From assembly GCA_030027265.1 (NCBI GenBank), contig JASENG010000020.1, forward strand, positions 1-54,828: a stretch of 54,828 bases of DNA, written 5' to 3'. The number at the start of each line of letters is the position of its first letter. The first letter of the stretch is position 1. This document shows positions 26,273 through 35,748 of this stretch, piece after piece. Under the pieces are notes generated by a model that did not search any database, was not told where the DNA came from, and worked only from the letters and a program-made list of their open reading frames with translations. The DNA comes from Lysinibacillus fusiformis (GTDB taxonomy: Bacteria > Bacillota > Bacilli > Bacillales_A > Planococcaceae). The translations under genes were made by a program, and so were the position numbers.

Positions 26273-27853
26273 ATGAAAGAATTATGGTATGGCGGCCCAA
26301 TCTATACGATGGCAAGAGAAAATGAACGAGTAGATGCGGTGCTTGTTGAGAATGATAAAATTATAGATGTTGGAACACTAGAAAAGCTCAAATCGCAAGC
26401 TGATACACTCCTAGATTTAAAGGGTTCAGCTATGTATCCAGGATTTGTTGACAGTCATCTTCATATCCTTTTCCATGGCGAGAAGCTGATTCGACTTGAT
26501 TTATCAAATGCTGCTTCAGCAGAAGAAATACTTGCATTAGTCCGTGAAGCTGCTAGAAATATGCCAGCAGACAAATGGTTATTCGGTGAAGGATGGAATG
26601 AAAATAATTTTGCAGACAAACGCATTCCTACTATTCAGGAGCTTGATGCCATCCGAACAGCACCTATTCTTCTGACGCGGGTATGTCATCATGTCTTCTT
26701 AGGTAATACAGCTGCGTTACTAGCGGGTGGAATCGATGAATATAGCAAATCACCAGCTGGCGGAAAAATTGGTCGAGACGCCCAAGGGAAACTAAATGGC
26801 CTATTATATGAACAAGCTACTTCATTACTGATGAATGCAATCCCTAGGGAAGGTGAAGCTTACATACAAGATTTAGTGGATGCGTTAAATCGTTCGATTG
26901 ATAATATGCTAGCGAAAGGTTTAACAGGCGGACATAGCGAGGATATGAGTTATTTCGGAAAGTATACTAATCCGCTAACTGCCTATGAAAGAGTTATAGG
27001 TGAAAAACATCACTTCCGTGTTAACCTTCTGCGACATCACACAGTATTCAAAGAAATGATGGAAGCAAATCTATCATTTGATGAGCCATTTATAGAACCT
27101 GGTGCTATGAAAATATTCGCAGATGGATCCCTTGGTGGTGCAACAGCAGCTCTCATTGAACCTTATACAGATGATTCATCGAATAAGGGGTTATTAATAC
27201 ATTCACAGAAACAATTAGAGGAGCTCGTACAATTAGCACGCAGCTATAATGAAGCAATCGCTGTACACATTATTGGGGATGCTGCTGCTGAACAAGTAAT
27301 AAATGCGATCGAGAAATATCCAGTATCAAGCGGTAAACGAGATCGATTAATACATTGTTGTGTCTTGACTGAAGAGTTAATGGAACGAATGACAAAACTA
27401 TCTGTTGTGGTAGATATTCAACCTGCTTTTGTTCCTTCTGATTTCCCGTGGGTTATAGATCGGCTGGGTGAAAATCGTTTAGAATACGCTTATGCATGGA
27501 AGAAATTATTAGATAGAGGAATTATGTGTTCTGCTGGAACCGATGCACCGATTGAAGATGTTAATCCGTTAGCTTCTATCTATGCAGCAGTGGAACGCAA
27601 GAAAACTTCTGAAAAGCATGATGGTTATCTTCCAGAAGAGAAGCTTACGCGTTTTAAAGCAATTCGGGCCTACACATATGGCAGTGCACAAGCGATTGGA
27701 AAAGAGGAGGAGCGCGGATTAATATTACCAGGTTATGATGCTGATTTTTCTATTTTTGACCGAGATTTATTTGAAGGAACTTCAGAAGATATGTTAAAGG
27801 CGCAGGCAGTGAAGACTGTCGTTGCAGGAAGAGTTGTTTTTGACCGAGAATAG
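26273..27853 (+). CDS. YtcJ-like metal-dependent amidohydrolase
   Basis: A 526-residue amidohydrolase of the YtcJ/exoenzyme-regulatory type. The HxH metal motif is in GFVDSHLHILFHG (about residue 60), a Lys/Asp region AMKIFADGSLGG lies mid-chain, His ligands occur in AVHIIGDAAAE and LIHCC, and the catalytic Asp is in AGTDAPIED. Members hydrolyse amide or related bonds of small molecules; the substrate is not predictable. It is cytoplasmic. AAAGGA lies about 13 bases before the ATG, a long spacer. It has its own terminator. Confidence 0.88.
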   Translation: MKELWYGGPIYTMARENERVDAVLVENDKIIDVGTLEKLKSQADTLLDLKGSAMYPGFVDSHLHILFHGEKLIRLDLSNAASAEEILALVREAARNMPADKWLFGEGWNENNFADKRIPTIQELDAIRTAPILLTRVCHHVFLGNTAALLAGGIDEYSKSPAGGKIGRDAQGKLNGLLYEQATSLLMNAIPREGEAYIQDLVDALNRSIDNMLAKGLTGGHSEDMSYFGKYTNPLTAYERVIGEKHHFRVNLLRHHTVFKEMMEANLSFDEPFIEPGAMKIFADGSLGGATAALIEPYTDDSSNKGLLIHSQKQLEELVQLARSYNEAIAVHIIGDAAAEQVINAIEKYPVSSGKRDRLIHCCVLTEELMERMTKLSVVVDIQPAFVPSDFPWVIDRLGENRLEYAYAWKKLLDRGIMCSAGTDAPIEDVNPLASIYAAVERKKTSEKHDGYLPEEKLTRFKAIRAYTYGSAQAIGKEEERGLILPGYDADFSIFDRDLFEGTSEDMLKAQAVKTVVAGRVVFDRE

Positions 27854-27856
27854 ATC

Positions 27857-27892
27857 CAATCCCCTCTGGACACAACAGGGGGGATTGTTTTT
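27857..27892 (+). terminator. Terminator after the amidohydrolase gene
   Basis: CCAATCCCCTC pairs with CAGGGGGGATTG around a short loop, followed by T5. It ends just before the convergent SDR gene. Confidence 0.85.
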
Positions 27893-27894
27893 AT

Positions 27895-28818
27895 TTAAAA
27901 CTTATATGTCACACCTGTTAGCTTTTCCGACAGTACCCATAAATTATTGGAAACATTCTCAACAAATTGTTCATTTAAAATTTCAAGTTCAGTAGGAAAA
28001 CCTTTTATTCCTTTTTTTCCATCAGGTCCAATATATTCACCGCCACGTATAGAATATTCGGTAGCGGCATACAAAATTGGATATGCGGCCATTTCGGCAC
28101 TTTGACCAATAACTTTTAATGAAGCGCGAGTCAATCTCGTTTTAAATTTATGAGATCCTTTTCCAAATATATACGTCTGAGCAATACCAGGATGACAAGC
28201 AATACTTTTTGAATCAATATTTCGGGCGCGAAAACGATGTTGAAGCTCTTTTGCAAAATACATACAAGCTAGCTTACTTTGAGCATATTTTTTCATTGTA
28301 TTACTAGATTTCTTTTTAGATCCAGTGAACTCTTTAAATTCGGCTTTAAGATTGTGTGCAGAAATACTTCCAAGTGAAACGACTCTCGAATCCGGTGTTT
28401 TAATGATTAGATCGAGCAATAATCCAGTTAACGCAAAATGTCCTAAATAATTCACCCCAAATTGTGTTTCATAACCATCTTTTGTCTGGCTTTTTGGAGG
28501 CTTCAGCACCCCTGCATTATTAATTAGGATAGATAATGAACGAAATTTTCTTCTGAATTCCTCGGAGAACTCTTTCACGCTTTGTAAATCACTTAAATCC
28601 AATTTTAATACGTGAACATCTGCATTTGGAAATTCTTTCTTTATTTTATCAGCTGCTTCATGACCTTTATTCAGATTGCGCACAGCTAGTATGACAGTTG
28701 CGTAATTTTCTGCTAATGCCAAGCTTGTTTCTAAGCCGATTCCACTATTTCCTCCAGTAACAATCGCCACCTTTCCAGTTAGGTCGCCAATTTCTCTTTT
28801 TGTCCATTCTCTCGTCAT
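27895..28818 (-). CDS. Short-chain dehydrogenase/reductase (retinol-dehydrogenase-like)
   Basis: A 307-residue classical SDR. The cofactor motif TGGNSGIG is near residue 22, NNAGV near 95, the catalytic Ser near 149 (SLGSIS), and YAQSK carries the active Tyr and Lys. The sequence layout resembles the retinol dehydrogenase/WWOX-like branch, which uses NADP and acts on lipophilic alcohols or ketones; the substrate is unknown. The start has AAGGAG about 10 bases upstream. It is transcribed toward the amidohydrolase gene. Confidence 0.88.
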   Translation of the reverse strand: MTREWTKREIGDLTGKVAIVTGGNSGIGLETSLALAENYATVILAVRNLNKGHEAADKIKKEFPNADVHVLKLDLSDLQSVKEFSEEFRRKFRSLSILINNAGVLKPPKSQTKDGYETQFGVNYLGHFALTGLLLDLIIKTPDSRVVSLGSISAHNLKAEFKEFTGSKKKSSNTMKKYAQSKLACMYFAKELQHRFRARNIDSKSIACHPGIAQTYIFGKGSHKFKTRLTRASLKVIGQSAEMAAYPILYAATEYSIRGGEYIGPDGKKGIKGFPTELEILNEQFVENVSNNLWVLSEKLTGVTYKF

Positions 28819-29031
28819 TGATCACACACTCCTTACTTCATACAAATCAATGGAGTTTAACTTCCAGTTTAAAGTCTAGTAAATTATGTTCTATTATATG
28901 TTCTAAACCGAGAAACAGAAGAAAACCTAGTGATGTTATGAGATAAAATGTACATAAATTTAGAAGTTCCTAAAAAATATGAATTGATAAGTGGTGCTTG
29001 TTAAAGACATAACCCTTTTTGAGTTTACCAA

Positions 29032-29820
29032 TCATTTAAATAATTCTTGGTATTGTTTTGGTGTAAAATTGGTCATTTGTTTAAAAACCTTTATAAAATG
29101 TGCCTGGTCATAAAAGCCAATATCGTAAATAATATCTTGTGTTGAAGTATTGGCCATTAAGAGAAAATCTTCAATAACATTTTGGAATTGGACAATTCTA
29201 GAAAACTGTTTTGGAGAAAAGCCGATTTTCTCTGAAAATTTTCTGCGGATATATTGTTCCGTGAACCCAATATCCCGAGATAAATCTTTAATGCTGATAG
29301 TTCCTTTAGAACGATAAATTTGTTGCACAGCATATTCAACCATATTTAGATTCAAGCTTTGTGTTAATTGAAATGATAGAATGAATTTTTCGAAACTGGA
29401 AATTCTTTGCTGAAAGTAAGTACATTCTGCTATTTGTTCAACAATAGGCATAGGGAAGGAGAAAACTTCGTTCAAGGGAATAAGTTTTCCGATAAGTTCA
29501 TGTAATGGGTTATTTAAATGAATAATCGTTTGTTCTGGATAAAAACGAATCCCAAAGTATGTACAATCATTTAATAGTTCGGGATGTTCTGTACGAAACA
29601 AAGGACTTGTCCATAAAAAAGCGTCTAACTTATTGGGGTCGCAACAAATTAAAAAATCAAAACAACCATCTGGAACAAGAGATAAATGTGTGGTTATTTC
29701 TTTTTTTGTTTGAAATTGATAAAAAAGAGCGATATTCGTATTTTGGTTTCTGCTAGGTTTAAATTCGGTATAGTTTAAAGTATTTGAATGTATCTCTGGT
29801 TGAAATGGAAAATACTGCAT
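29032..29820 (-). CDS. AraC family transcriptional regulator
   Basis: A 262-residue regulator. The C-terminal AraC double helix-turn-helix is visible at about residues 165-262 (ISIKDLSRDIGFTEQYIRRKF, then IIYDIGFYDQAHFIKVFK and FTPKQY). The N-terminal half resembles the DUF6597-type domain found in such regulators and probably senses a ligand. ATG 29820 follows AAGGAGG by 9 bases. It is divergent from the copper amine oxidase gene over a 225-base shared region, so it is the likely regulator of that operon (inference). Confidence 0.9.
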   Translation of the reverse strand: MQYFPFQPEIHSNTLNYTEFKPSRNQNTNIALFYQFQTKKEITTHLSLVPDGCFDFLICCDPNKLDAFLWTSPLFRTEHPELLNDCTYFGIRFYPEQTIIHLNNPLHELIGKLIPLNEVFSFPMPIVEQIAECTYFQQRISSFEKFILSFQLTQSLNLNMVEYAVQQIYRSKGTISIKDLSRDIGFTEQYIRRKFSEKIGFSPKQFSRIVQFQNVIEDFLLMANTSTQDIIYDIGFYDQAHFIKVFKQMTNFTPKQYQELFK

Positions 29821-29978
29821 AATACAATTCCTCCTTACAACTGAAATCACTTTTCCACCTTAATTATAGTGAAAATTTAGAATTTTTAAATAGTTATGTG
29901 AATTTTCTTAACATTTTCTGTATAAAAGAGTTACATTGTTTCTTTTTTTACAATTTTTTTCATCCTTCTCCTGTTAAA

Positions 29979-30006
29979 TTAACACTATAAACCTTGCAAC
30001 TATAAT
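29979..30006 (+). promoter_or_regulatory. Candidate sigma-A promoter of the amine oxidase operon
   Basis: TTAACA (29979-29984), a 16-base spacer and a perfect TATAAT (30001-30006), about 40 bases before the amine oxidase ATG. Confidence 0.55.
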
Positions 30007-30016
30007 TTGTTGTAAG
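29993..30016. promoter_or_regulatory. Inverted repeat bracketing the -10 box (possible operator)
   Basis: CTTGCAAC (29993-30000) and GTTGTAAG (30009-30016) are inverted copies with one mismatch and sit on either side of the TATAAT. A protein bound here would block the polymerase. Which regulator binds is not known. Confidence 0.4.
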
Positions 30017-30045
30017 GAAATATAACATCATTAGGAGGATTATAA

Positions 30046-31995
30046 ATGAAAACTCAAACTACTCTTGCAATCCATCCACTAGAACCTTTGACAGCTGATG
30101 AAATTTCATTAGCCGTTGAAATTGTAAAAAAGGACAAACAATTAAAAGATGAAGTTCGATTTGCACAAGTTTTATTAAATGAACCAGTAAAAGAAATGGT
30201 TCTTAGTTTTGTAGAAGGCAGCGCTTTTGAAAGAGAAGCATTTTTAATCATCCTTGATCCAATAACTAATGAAACATTTGAAGCAATTGTTTCAATCACT
30301 CAAGAGAAAGTAAAAAGCTTTGAATCGATTCCTGGTGTACGACCAGGATTTATGCTTGATGAATTTGAAGAGGTTGAAGAATTTCTAAAAAATCATCCAG
30401 ATTACCAAGCCGCATTATTGAAACGAGGCATCGTTGATTCAAGTTTAGTAATGATTGATCCATGGTCTGCTGGGCATTACAACATACCTGAAGATGAAGG
30501 ACGCAGAATTGTCCGCGCAATCGCCTGGGTCCGTCCTGCAGCAAAAGAAAATGGCTATTGCTATCCAATCTCGGGTTTGATTGCAGTAGTAGATGTAAAT
30601 AAAATGGAAATCGTTCGTTTAGAAGATTATGGGGCAAAACCAATCCCCCCATCGCAAGGAGCTTATATTCCAGAAGAAGCAACAGAATATGACATTAGTT
30701 TTCGTGAAGATGTGAAACCTCTGGATATTATTCAACCTGAAGGGCCAAGCTTCACAATTAATGGACATTGCATCGAGTGGCAAAAATGGAAAATCCGTTT
30801 TGGCTTTACACCTCGAGAAGGCTTAGTACTTCATACGGTAAGCTATAAAGATAAAGAAAAAGAACGTCCTATTCTTTATCGTGCAGCATTATCTGAAATG
30901 GTAGTACCTTATGGCGATACATCACCTACACATAACTGGCAAAATGCATTCGATGCAGGAGAATACGGAATTGGCCAGCTTGCGAATTCTTTAGAGCTTG
31001 GATGTGACTGTGTTGGCCATATTCAATATTTCGATGCAGTTATGTCCAATAGTAAAGGGGAGCCCTTCACGATTAAAAATGCGGTTTGCTTACACGAGGA
31101 GGACTATGGAGTTGCATGGAAACATACGGACTGGCGTACAAACCAAGTAGAAGTTCGCCGTTCTCGTCGTTTAGTCATCTCATTCTTTGCAACAGTAGCA
31201 AACTATGATTATGGTTTCTTCTGGTCATTCTATCAAGATGGCACAATTGAATGTGAAGTAAAACTAACCGGTGTATTAAATGTCGGTGCTTTAGATGAAG
31301 GGGAAAAGCCAAAATACGGTACGGAAGTGGCACCTCAAGTAAATGCGCCGTATCATCAACATTTCTTCAATTTCCGAATTGATCCGATGATTGATGGGAT
31401 CAATAACTCATTGATTGAATCTTATACTGTTGCTGAAAAACCAGGTGCAGACAATCCGAATAACAATGGTTTTTATACGATTGCCAAAGCATTTAAAACA
31501 GAAAGTGAATCAGTCAGTAATATTGATATCGCTAAACAAACAACTTGGAAAATTGTTAACCCTAATTCCAAGAACTTCGTTGGACAACCGGTTGGCTATA
31601 AAATAGTAACTGGTGAAAACTGTCATCCATTTGCAACAGATGAGTCTACTCTAATTAAACGAGCAGGATTTATTAAAAATCATTTATATGTTACAAAATA
31701 CGATCCAAAACAAATGTATGCATCTGGAAGATATCCAAATCAATCAAAAGGTGGAGACAGCTTAGAGCATTATGTCAAAGCTGATCGTCCAATAGAAAAT
31801 ACGGATATCGTTGTCTGGTATACAATGGGGCATCATCATATTACACGTACGGAAGATTGGCCAGTAATGCCTACAGCTTATCAAAGCTTCCAATTAAAGC
31901 CGAATGGATTCTTTGATCGTAATCCAGCATTAGATCTACCAAGACCTAAAGCAAAAACTTCTTGTCAAATGACATCGCAAGACTCATGTCATTAA
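30046..31995 (+). CDS. Copper-containing primary-amine oxidase
   Basis: A 649-residue copper amine oxidase of usual length. It oxidises primary amines to aldehyde, ammonia and hydrogen peroxide using copper and a self-made topaquinone. The topaquinone site is seen in TVANYDYGFF (Tyr near residue 386), the base Asp in QYFDAVM (near 329), and copper ligands in YHQHFFNF and the distal GHHHITR. No signal peptide is present, so it is cytoplasmic like the Arthrobacter histamine and phenylethylamine oxidases. AGGAGG lies 7 bases before the ATG. The context (DMA-monooxygenase-like genes and Amt) suggests a role in use of amine nitrogen, methylamine being one possible substrate. Confidence 0.93.
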   Translation: MKTQTTLAIHPLEPLTADEISLAVEIVKKDKQLKDEVRFAQVLLNEPVKEMVLSFVEGSAFEREAFLIILDPITNETFEAIVSITQEKVKSFESIPGVRPGFMLDEFEEVEEFLKNHPDYQAALLKRGIVDSSLVMIDPWSAGHYNIPEDEGRRIVRAIAWVRPAAKENGYCYPISGLIAVVDVNKMEIVRLEDYGAKPIPPSQGAYIPEEATEYDISFREDVKPLDIIQPEGPSFTINGHCIEWQKWKIRFGFTPREGLVLHTVSYKDKEKERPILYRAALSEMVVPYGDTSPTHNWQNAFDAGEYGIGQLANSLELGCDCVGHIQYFDAVMSNSKGEPFTIKNAVCLHEEDYGVAWKHTDWRTNQVEVRRSRRLVISFFATVANYDYGFFWSFYQDGTIECEVKLTGVLNVGALDEGEKPKYGTEVAPQVNAPYHQHFFNFRIDPMIDGINNSLIESYTVAEKPGADNPNNNGFYTIAKAFKTESESVSNIDIAKQTTWKIVNPNSKNFVGQPVGYKIVTGENCHPFATDESTLIKRAGFIKNHLYVTKYDPKQMYASGRYPNQSKGGDSLEHYVKADRPIENTDIVVWYTMGHHHITRTEDWPVMPTAYQSFQLKPNGFFDRNPALDLPRPKAKTSCQMTSQDSCH

Positions 31996-32062
31996 TTTAA
32001 ATGGGGGCGAGCTTGTTGCAAAAGTGCAGCCAGCTCTCCTCTCTTATGAGGGAGCGATTATT

Positions 32063-32647
32063 ATGTTACTACTGGTAAGTGCAGTTATTGTCCTTGTGTA
32101 TACAGCGATTTTCTGTATTGGTACCAAGAAAAAGTCTCGCAGCATAAGTAATGCATCCGCTAAATGTGTAGCGATGTCCTATGGCATGATTACCGGTACA
32201 ACAATTGGACTGTTTATAGGTATTTATTTGCAGGGTGATCTTGCTTATTCAACCGTTGCTTCGATTGTCATCAGTGCCATTCTTTCCTATTTTGCGGGAA
32301 GGATTTTTGGTCTAGCTGGAATTATTGAAGCCTTAGCTTCAGGTTTTATGGGATCCATGATGGGGGCGATGTTAGGCGAAATGATAGACCCGTCAAATCA
32401 AGCCTTTATCGTCATTGTAATGGTAGTCCTGTATTCACTTGTTGTAACTGGTCTACAGTATATGATTCTTTCAGAACATCAAAAAACGTTTAATACTTCA
32501 AAGATAAAAGCAGCACCACTAATCATCATACTTCTTTTATCTTTTTCAAGTATTAGTGTAGTCGCATCCGTTGATAAAGCTGAAAATGATGACGGTAAAA
32601 CAGAAACAGTAGACAGCGTGGAACATCAACATCAACATCATCATTAA
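32063..32647 (+). CDS. Polytopic membrane protein with C-terminal His cluster
   Basis: A protein of about 194 residues with roughly five membrane helices. The helices are glycine- and methionine-rich (ITGTTIGLFIGIYLQG, LASGFMGSMMGAMLGEM). The tail ends in EHQHQHHH, which can bind copper or another metal. It follows the copper amine oxidase by 67 bases, so a role in copper supply or tolerance for that enzyme is an attractive guess. ATG 32063 has GAGGGAG 7 bases upstream and is preferred over GTG 32024. I do not recognise a named family with certainty. Confidence 0.7.
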   Translation: MLLLVSAVIVLVYTAIFCIGTKKKSRSISNASAKCVAMSYGMITGTTIGLFIGIYLQGDLAYSTVASIVISAILSYFAGRIFGLAGIIEALASGFMGSMMGAMLGEMIDPSNQAFIVIVMVVLYSLVVTGLQYMILSEHQKTFNTSKIKAAPLIIILLLSFSSISVVASVDKAENDDGKTETVDSVEHQHQHHH

Positions 32648-32704
32648 TCTGAGATAATCGGCAATTCAAACAATCTAATCAATTATTAAAAAGGTGGTTA
32701 TAGG

Positions 32705-33127
32705 ATGGAGTTAAATTTACAGTTGGCAAAACAAATTATTGATGGTGCAGAAAAAGAGGCACAAAACCTGGATGTAAAAATGGTCATTTCTGTAGTGGAT
32801 GCTGGAGGTAATTTGATTGCACTTCATCGTATGGATGATGCTTGGATCGGAAGTGTCGATATCGCCGAAGGAAAAGCGTGGACTTCCATTGCCTTCAAAT
32901 TAGAAACCGAAATTTTAGCAAGCTTGACAATTCCTGAACAAGAATTATATGGGATTAATACAACGAATAACGGAAAAATTGTCGTATTTGGCGGGGGAAT
33001 TCCTTTATTGCTAGATGGAAAAGTTATTGGAGCAATTGGCGTTAGCGGAAGTACCGTGCAAAACGATATGGCAGTAGCTAAAGCTGGCGTGAAAGCATTC
33101 GAAGACCTATTAGTTACTGTAAAGTAA
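32705..33127 (+). CDS. GlcG/HbpS-family (DUF336) protein
   Basis: A 140-residue protein matching the GlcG/HbpS fold throughout: N-terminal helix LAKQIIDGAEKEA, VVDAGGNLIALHRMD, FGGGIPLL and VIGAIGVSGS. Members bind small ligands, and HbpS binds haem; many sit in catabolic operons with unclear jobs. It is cytoplasmic here, since there is no signal peptide. It is the last gene of the amine oxidase operon, 57 bases after the membrane protein gene, and has an AAGGTGG ribosome binding site. Confidence 0.88.
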   Translation: MELNLQLAKQIIDGAEKEAQNLDVKMVISVVDAGGNLIALHRMDDAWIGSVDIAEGKAWTSIAFKLETEILASLTIPEQELYGINTTNNGKIVVFGGGIPLLLDGKVIGAIGVSGSTVQNDMAVAKAGVKAFEDLLVTVK

Positions 33128-33154
33128 CGTGAAAGAAACAACCAATTTTATCGG

Positions 33155-33191
33155 AAGAAGCCATCAATTTAGATATAGGTGGCTTCTTTTT
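33155..33191 (+). terminator. Terminator of the amine oxidase operon
   Basis: AAGAAGCCA (33155-33163) pairs with TGGCTTCTT (33180-33188), T-rich tail. Confidence 0.85.
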
Positions 33192-33259
33192 ATTGTAGAA
33201 GATATTTGATGTACCCTTGATTCCAGATGTATTTTTGGTGAAATCTTGTTTTCCTCATT

Positions 33260-34213
33260 TTAAAGATTAAGGACGAGCTTGTCTCCTGATGCCCTTGATA
33301 CACAGGAGATTATGCAATTATTTTGCTTTTTTCCACATCAGTTAAAAATAAATCACGATGATTGACGGAACCTTTTAACACCTCTAATTGGCAGCTTCCA
33401 CAACCTCCCGCTCTACAGGAATAGGGAGCTTCAATATTGTGCTTTAATAAGCCATCAAGCACGGTTTCGTCTGATTGAATTGCAATTGTTTTGTTGCTGC
33501 GAGCAAGTTCAACCAGAAATCCTTTGGCCGGGCCTAAGGAGGGGGGAGCAAATAATTCAAAGTGAATTTCCCTATTTGTATATCCGTAGCTCTTAGCTGC
33601 TTCTATATACAAATTTATCATGCTTTCCGATCCACAAAAGTACACATGCGTACCAATCGGCTGATCGTCCATTAGACTCGTATCCATGCGTTGCCCTTTG
33701 GACGAAAAGTAAAAGCGGCATTCATTGGAGTAATCCTTTAGGAGTGTTCGTAAAATGGGCAGTTTTCGATAGAGGGTGCCGCGTAATATAATTCAAAAGG
33801 GATCGAGTTCATTTTTAAGGCTTGCATCATCGATAGATATGGCGTGATGCCAATACCTGCAGAAAAAAGAGGTGTTTTTTAGCTTGTTTACTTAAAGGGA
33901 AGTGGTTCTTTGGATAGCTTACTTCGAGTAAGTCTCCTATTTTCATTTGTTCGTGCCAGAATACTGAGCCTCCTTTCGATTTTTCTTGTTTTCGAATGGC
34001 AATCGAATAACTTAAGTGACTTTTCGGGTGATTTGTTAGAGAATATCGACGTTCGATTACTCGGTCTTGTGCTGCAAGACGGGTAATAATATGTGAACCT
34101 GCACTATATGCAGGTAACTCTGGCAGATCAACAGGCGCTAATTCAAAACTTTTTACTTCACTAGTAAGCTGTTCGATATTTTTCACATAGACTTTTATAA
34201 ATTTTTCATCCAC
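33260..34213 (-). pseudogene. PDR/VanB-type flavin and 2Fe-2S reductase (DmmB-like), broken by three lesions
   Basis: The gene starts at GTG 34213, six bases after the DmmA-like gene, and encodes a ferredoxin-NAD(P) reductase-type domain (RRYSLTN flavin motif) plus a C-terminal 2Fe-2S ferredoxin domain (SCRAGGCGSC). Lesion 1: one base is missing in the A6 run at 33863-33868 (plus strand); repair joins KKHLFF to S-AGIGITPYLSMM. Lesion 2: one base is missing near 33774-33776; repair joins ELYYAAP to LYRKLPILRTLLKDY. Lesion 3: eight extra bases at 33305-33312 create a stop before the last Cys ligand; removing them gives KIIA-CVSRASGDKLVLNL and a stop at 33260-33262. The 8-base insertion is not a homopolymer slip, so this is probably a true pseudogene. 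Confidence 0.85.
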
Positions 34214-34219
34214 GGCAAG

Positions 34220-34774
34220 TCACTCCTCTAAATTGATGTAACCTAAATAAGCACTATGTTGTTTTGAAAAATGATCAGAGATGGATAGTTGGGTAAGGCA
34301 ATTTGGACAATGATTACATTCGTTTAACCGCTGTTTATGCTTGTGATAACATTTCGCACAAAAGACCTGTTTAAAATTATTTTCCAACACAAATTTATGG
34401 ATTGCATCAACTGGAAACCCAACCTTTGTCCCTGTTTTTTCCCAATCGTTCACTACCTCTTTTGGGCCGATTAGAAGAAGGTGCGTGCCTATCTTTTCGC
34501 GCTGTAAATACGCGGTTAACTCCGATGATGTACATTCGCTTATATGGGCGGCAAGTTTACTAAAATTTTCACTTAATACTTCCTCTAATTCTATTGAAAC
34601 AGAGGAAGCTTTAATATGAAACAGTGTATTAGGCACTTTTCTTGAAATATCCTTCAGTAAGTCTACTTGTTGAATCACGAACGGCTCTTCTACAAATATC
34701 AAGACTTTCTTTATATTCTTGGGAAATTCTAACTCCTTCAATGCTGTTTGTGGAATCGAACTTAGATAAAGCAT
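34220..34774 (-). CDS. dmmA: DmmA-like subunit of dimethylamine monooxygenase
   Basis: A 184-residue protein with the DmmA C-terminal zinc-ribbon-like block: CAKCYHKHK near residue 138, NHCPNC near 154, then HFSKQHSAYLGYI. In proteobacterial methylamine users DmmA is one subunit of the enzyme that takes dimethylamine to methylamine and formaldehyde. Its start has AGGAGGGGG upstream. It lies 14 bases after the DUF3445 gene and 6 before the broken reductase gene, the expected operon. The family assignment rests on the C-terminal Cys-rich block and on the neighbours. Confidence 0.8.
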   Translation of the reverse strand: MLYLSSIPQTALKELEFPKNIKKVLIFVEEPFVIQQVDLLKDISRKVPNTLFHIKASSVSIELEEVLSENFSKLAAHISECTSSELTAYLQREKIGTHLLLIGPKEVVNDWEKTGTKVGFPVDAIHKFVLENNFKQVFCAKCYHKHKQRLNECNHCPNCLTQLSISDHFSKQHSAYLGYINLEE

Positions 34775-34788
34775 AATTTTTCCCCCTC

Positions 34789-35748
34789 CTAATGGCTATC
34801 GTCTAAATATTGAACAATTATATCTTGATAGCCACTAAATCCTTTATAATCTGCCATATAATCTGGAATTTCTTTTATAACTGATTGTAGTCGTTTTTTA
34901 TATAAATCATTTTCGATCAGCTGTTCAAAAGGCTTTAAATACGTATGAAGACTAAACAGAATGCCATTACTTGCAGGTAAACGGAAAAGTTTTTGATGTT
35001 CAACTCTTAAATGGAGAAGCTCGCCAATATTGGCTGGACTTAGCTCGGATTTCTGTTTCCCCCATTGATCGTAGTTTTCAGGGAAGGTATCCAATCGATG
35101 ACCGACTGTTAAAGACCAATTCAACCTGGTCCAGGGCTTGCCGATCTCCATCCGCAACAAGAAATCCCTCACTTTTTTTGCCAAACCTGATGAGAAAACT
35201 GGTACAGGGGAATGGAATTCTAAAAGAGTCATGCCAATATTAAAGGCTAACGACCAATTTGCAGGAAAGCAAAGCTGCCCGGCATCCATATATAAATCTC
35301 CATCGCGTTGAGATAAAAAAACCAAGTCTTCTTGAATATGGCGGCCAATAAAATCCAACGGTTCATAAGGGAGAGTTTCAGATTTTCCAAACTCAAATTG
35401 TTGTTGTTCATTTAAGAGATGATTCGTAAAAGTCATCGTCGAACCATATTTTTCTATTGAAAAATACTCAGGATAATGATCTTGTAGTTCTTTTGCGATA
35501 AGACTAAATATCTCCCATTGCGGCTCCATAGTTTCTGGGAATGCTTGATAGCAGCGATCATGGTTATTTTTTACCAGCTCTCGTTTCAATAAAATTTCAT
35601 CTTTATATTCTTTCGTTATTGTCACGATAGATGGCGGATCGAGTTCTTTCGAGTTATTGGAATAACGATATTGATCTGCGTGAAAGGGAAATGGAAATGG
35701 ATCCGGCAGTGTTTGTAAAGTTTCAACGAGCAGTGAAGAAAAGAGCAT
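34789..35748 (-). CDS. DUF3445 haem-dependent oxidative N-demethylase family protein
   Basis: A 319-residue protein carrying the DUF3445 blocks in order: LCFPANWSLAFNIG, EFHSPVPVF, TRLNWSLTV and LRVEHQKLFRLPASNGILFS followed by HTYLKPF. This family includes the haem subunit of dimethylamine monooxygenase; it removes methyl groups oxidatively and needs electrons from a flavin/2Fe-2S reductase. AAAGGAGG lies 7 bases before the ATG at 35748. It is the first gene of the operon. The gene is intact, but its reductase partner is not. Confidence 0.88.
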   Translation of the reverse strand: MLFSSLLVETLQTLPDPFPFPFHADQYRYSNNSKELDPPSIVTITKEYKDEILLKRELVKNNHDRCYQAFPETMEPQWEIFSLIAKELQDHYPEYFSIEKYGSTMTFTNHLLNEQQQFEFGKSETLPYEPLDFIGRHIQEDLVFLSQRDGDLYMDAGQLCFPANWSLAFNIGMTLLEFHSPVPVFSSGLAKKVRDFLLRMEIGKPWTRLNWSLTVGHRLDTFPENYDQWGKQKSELSPANIGELLHLRVEHQKLFRLPASNGILFSLHTYLKPFEQLIENDLYKKRLQSVIKEIPDYMADYKGFSGYQDIIVQYLDDSH

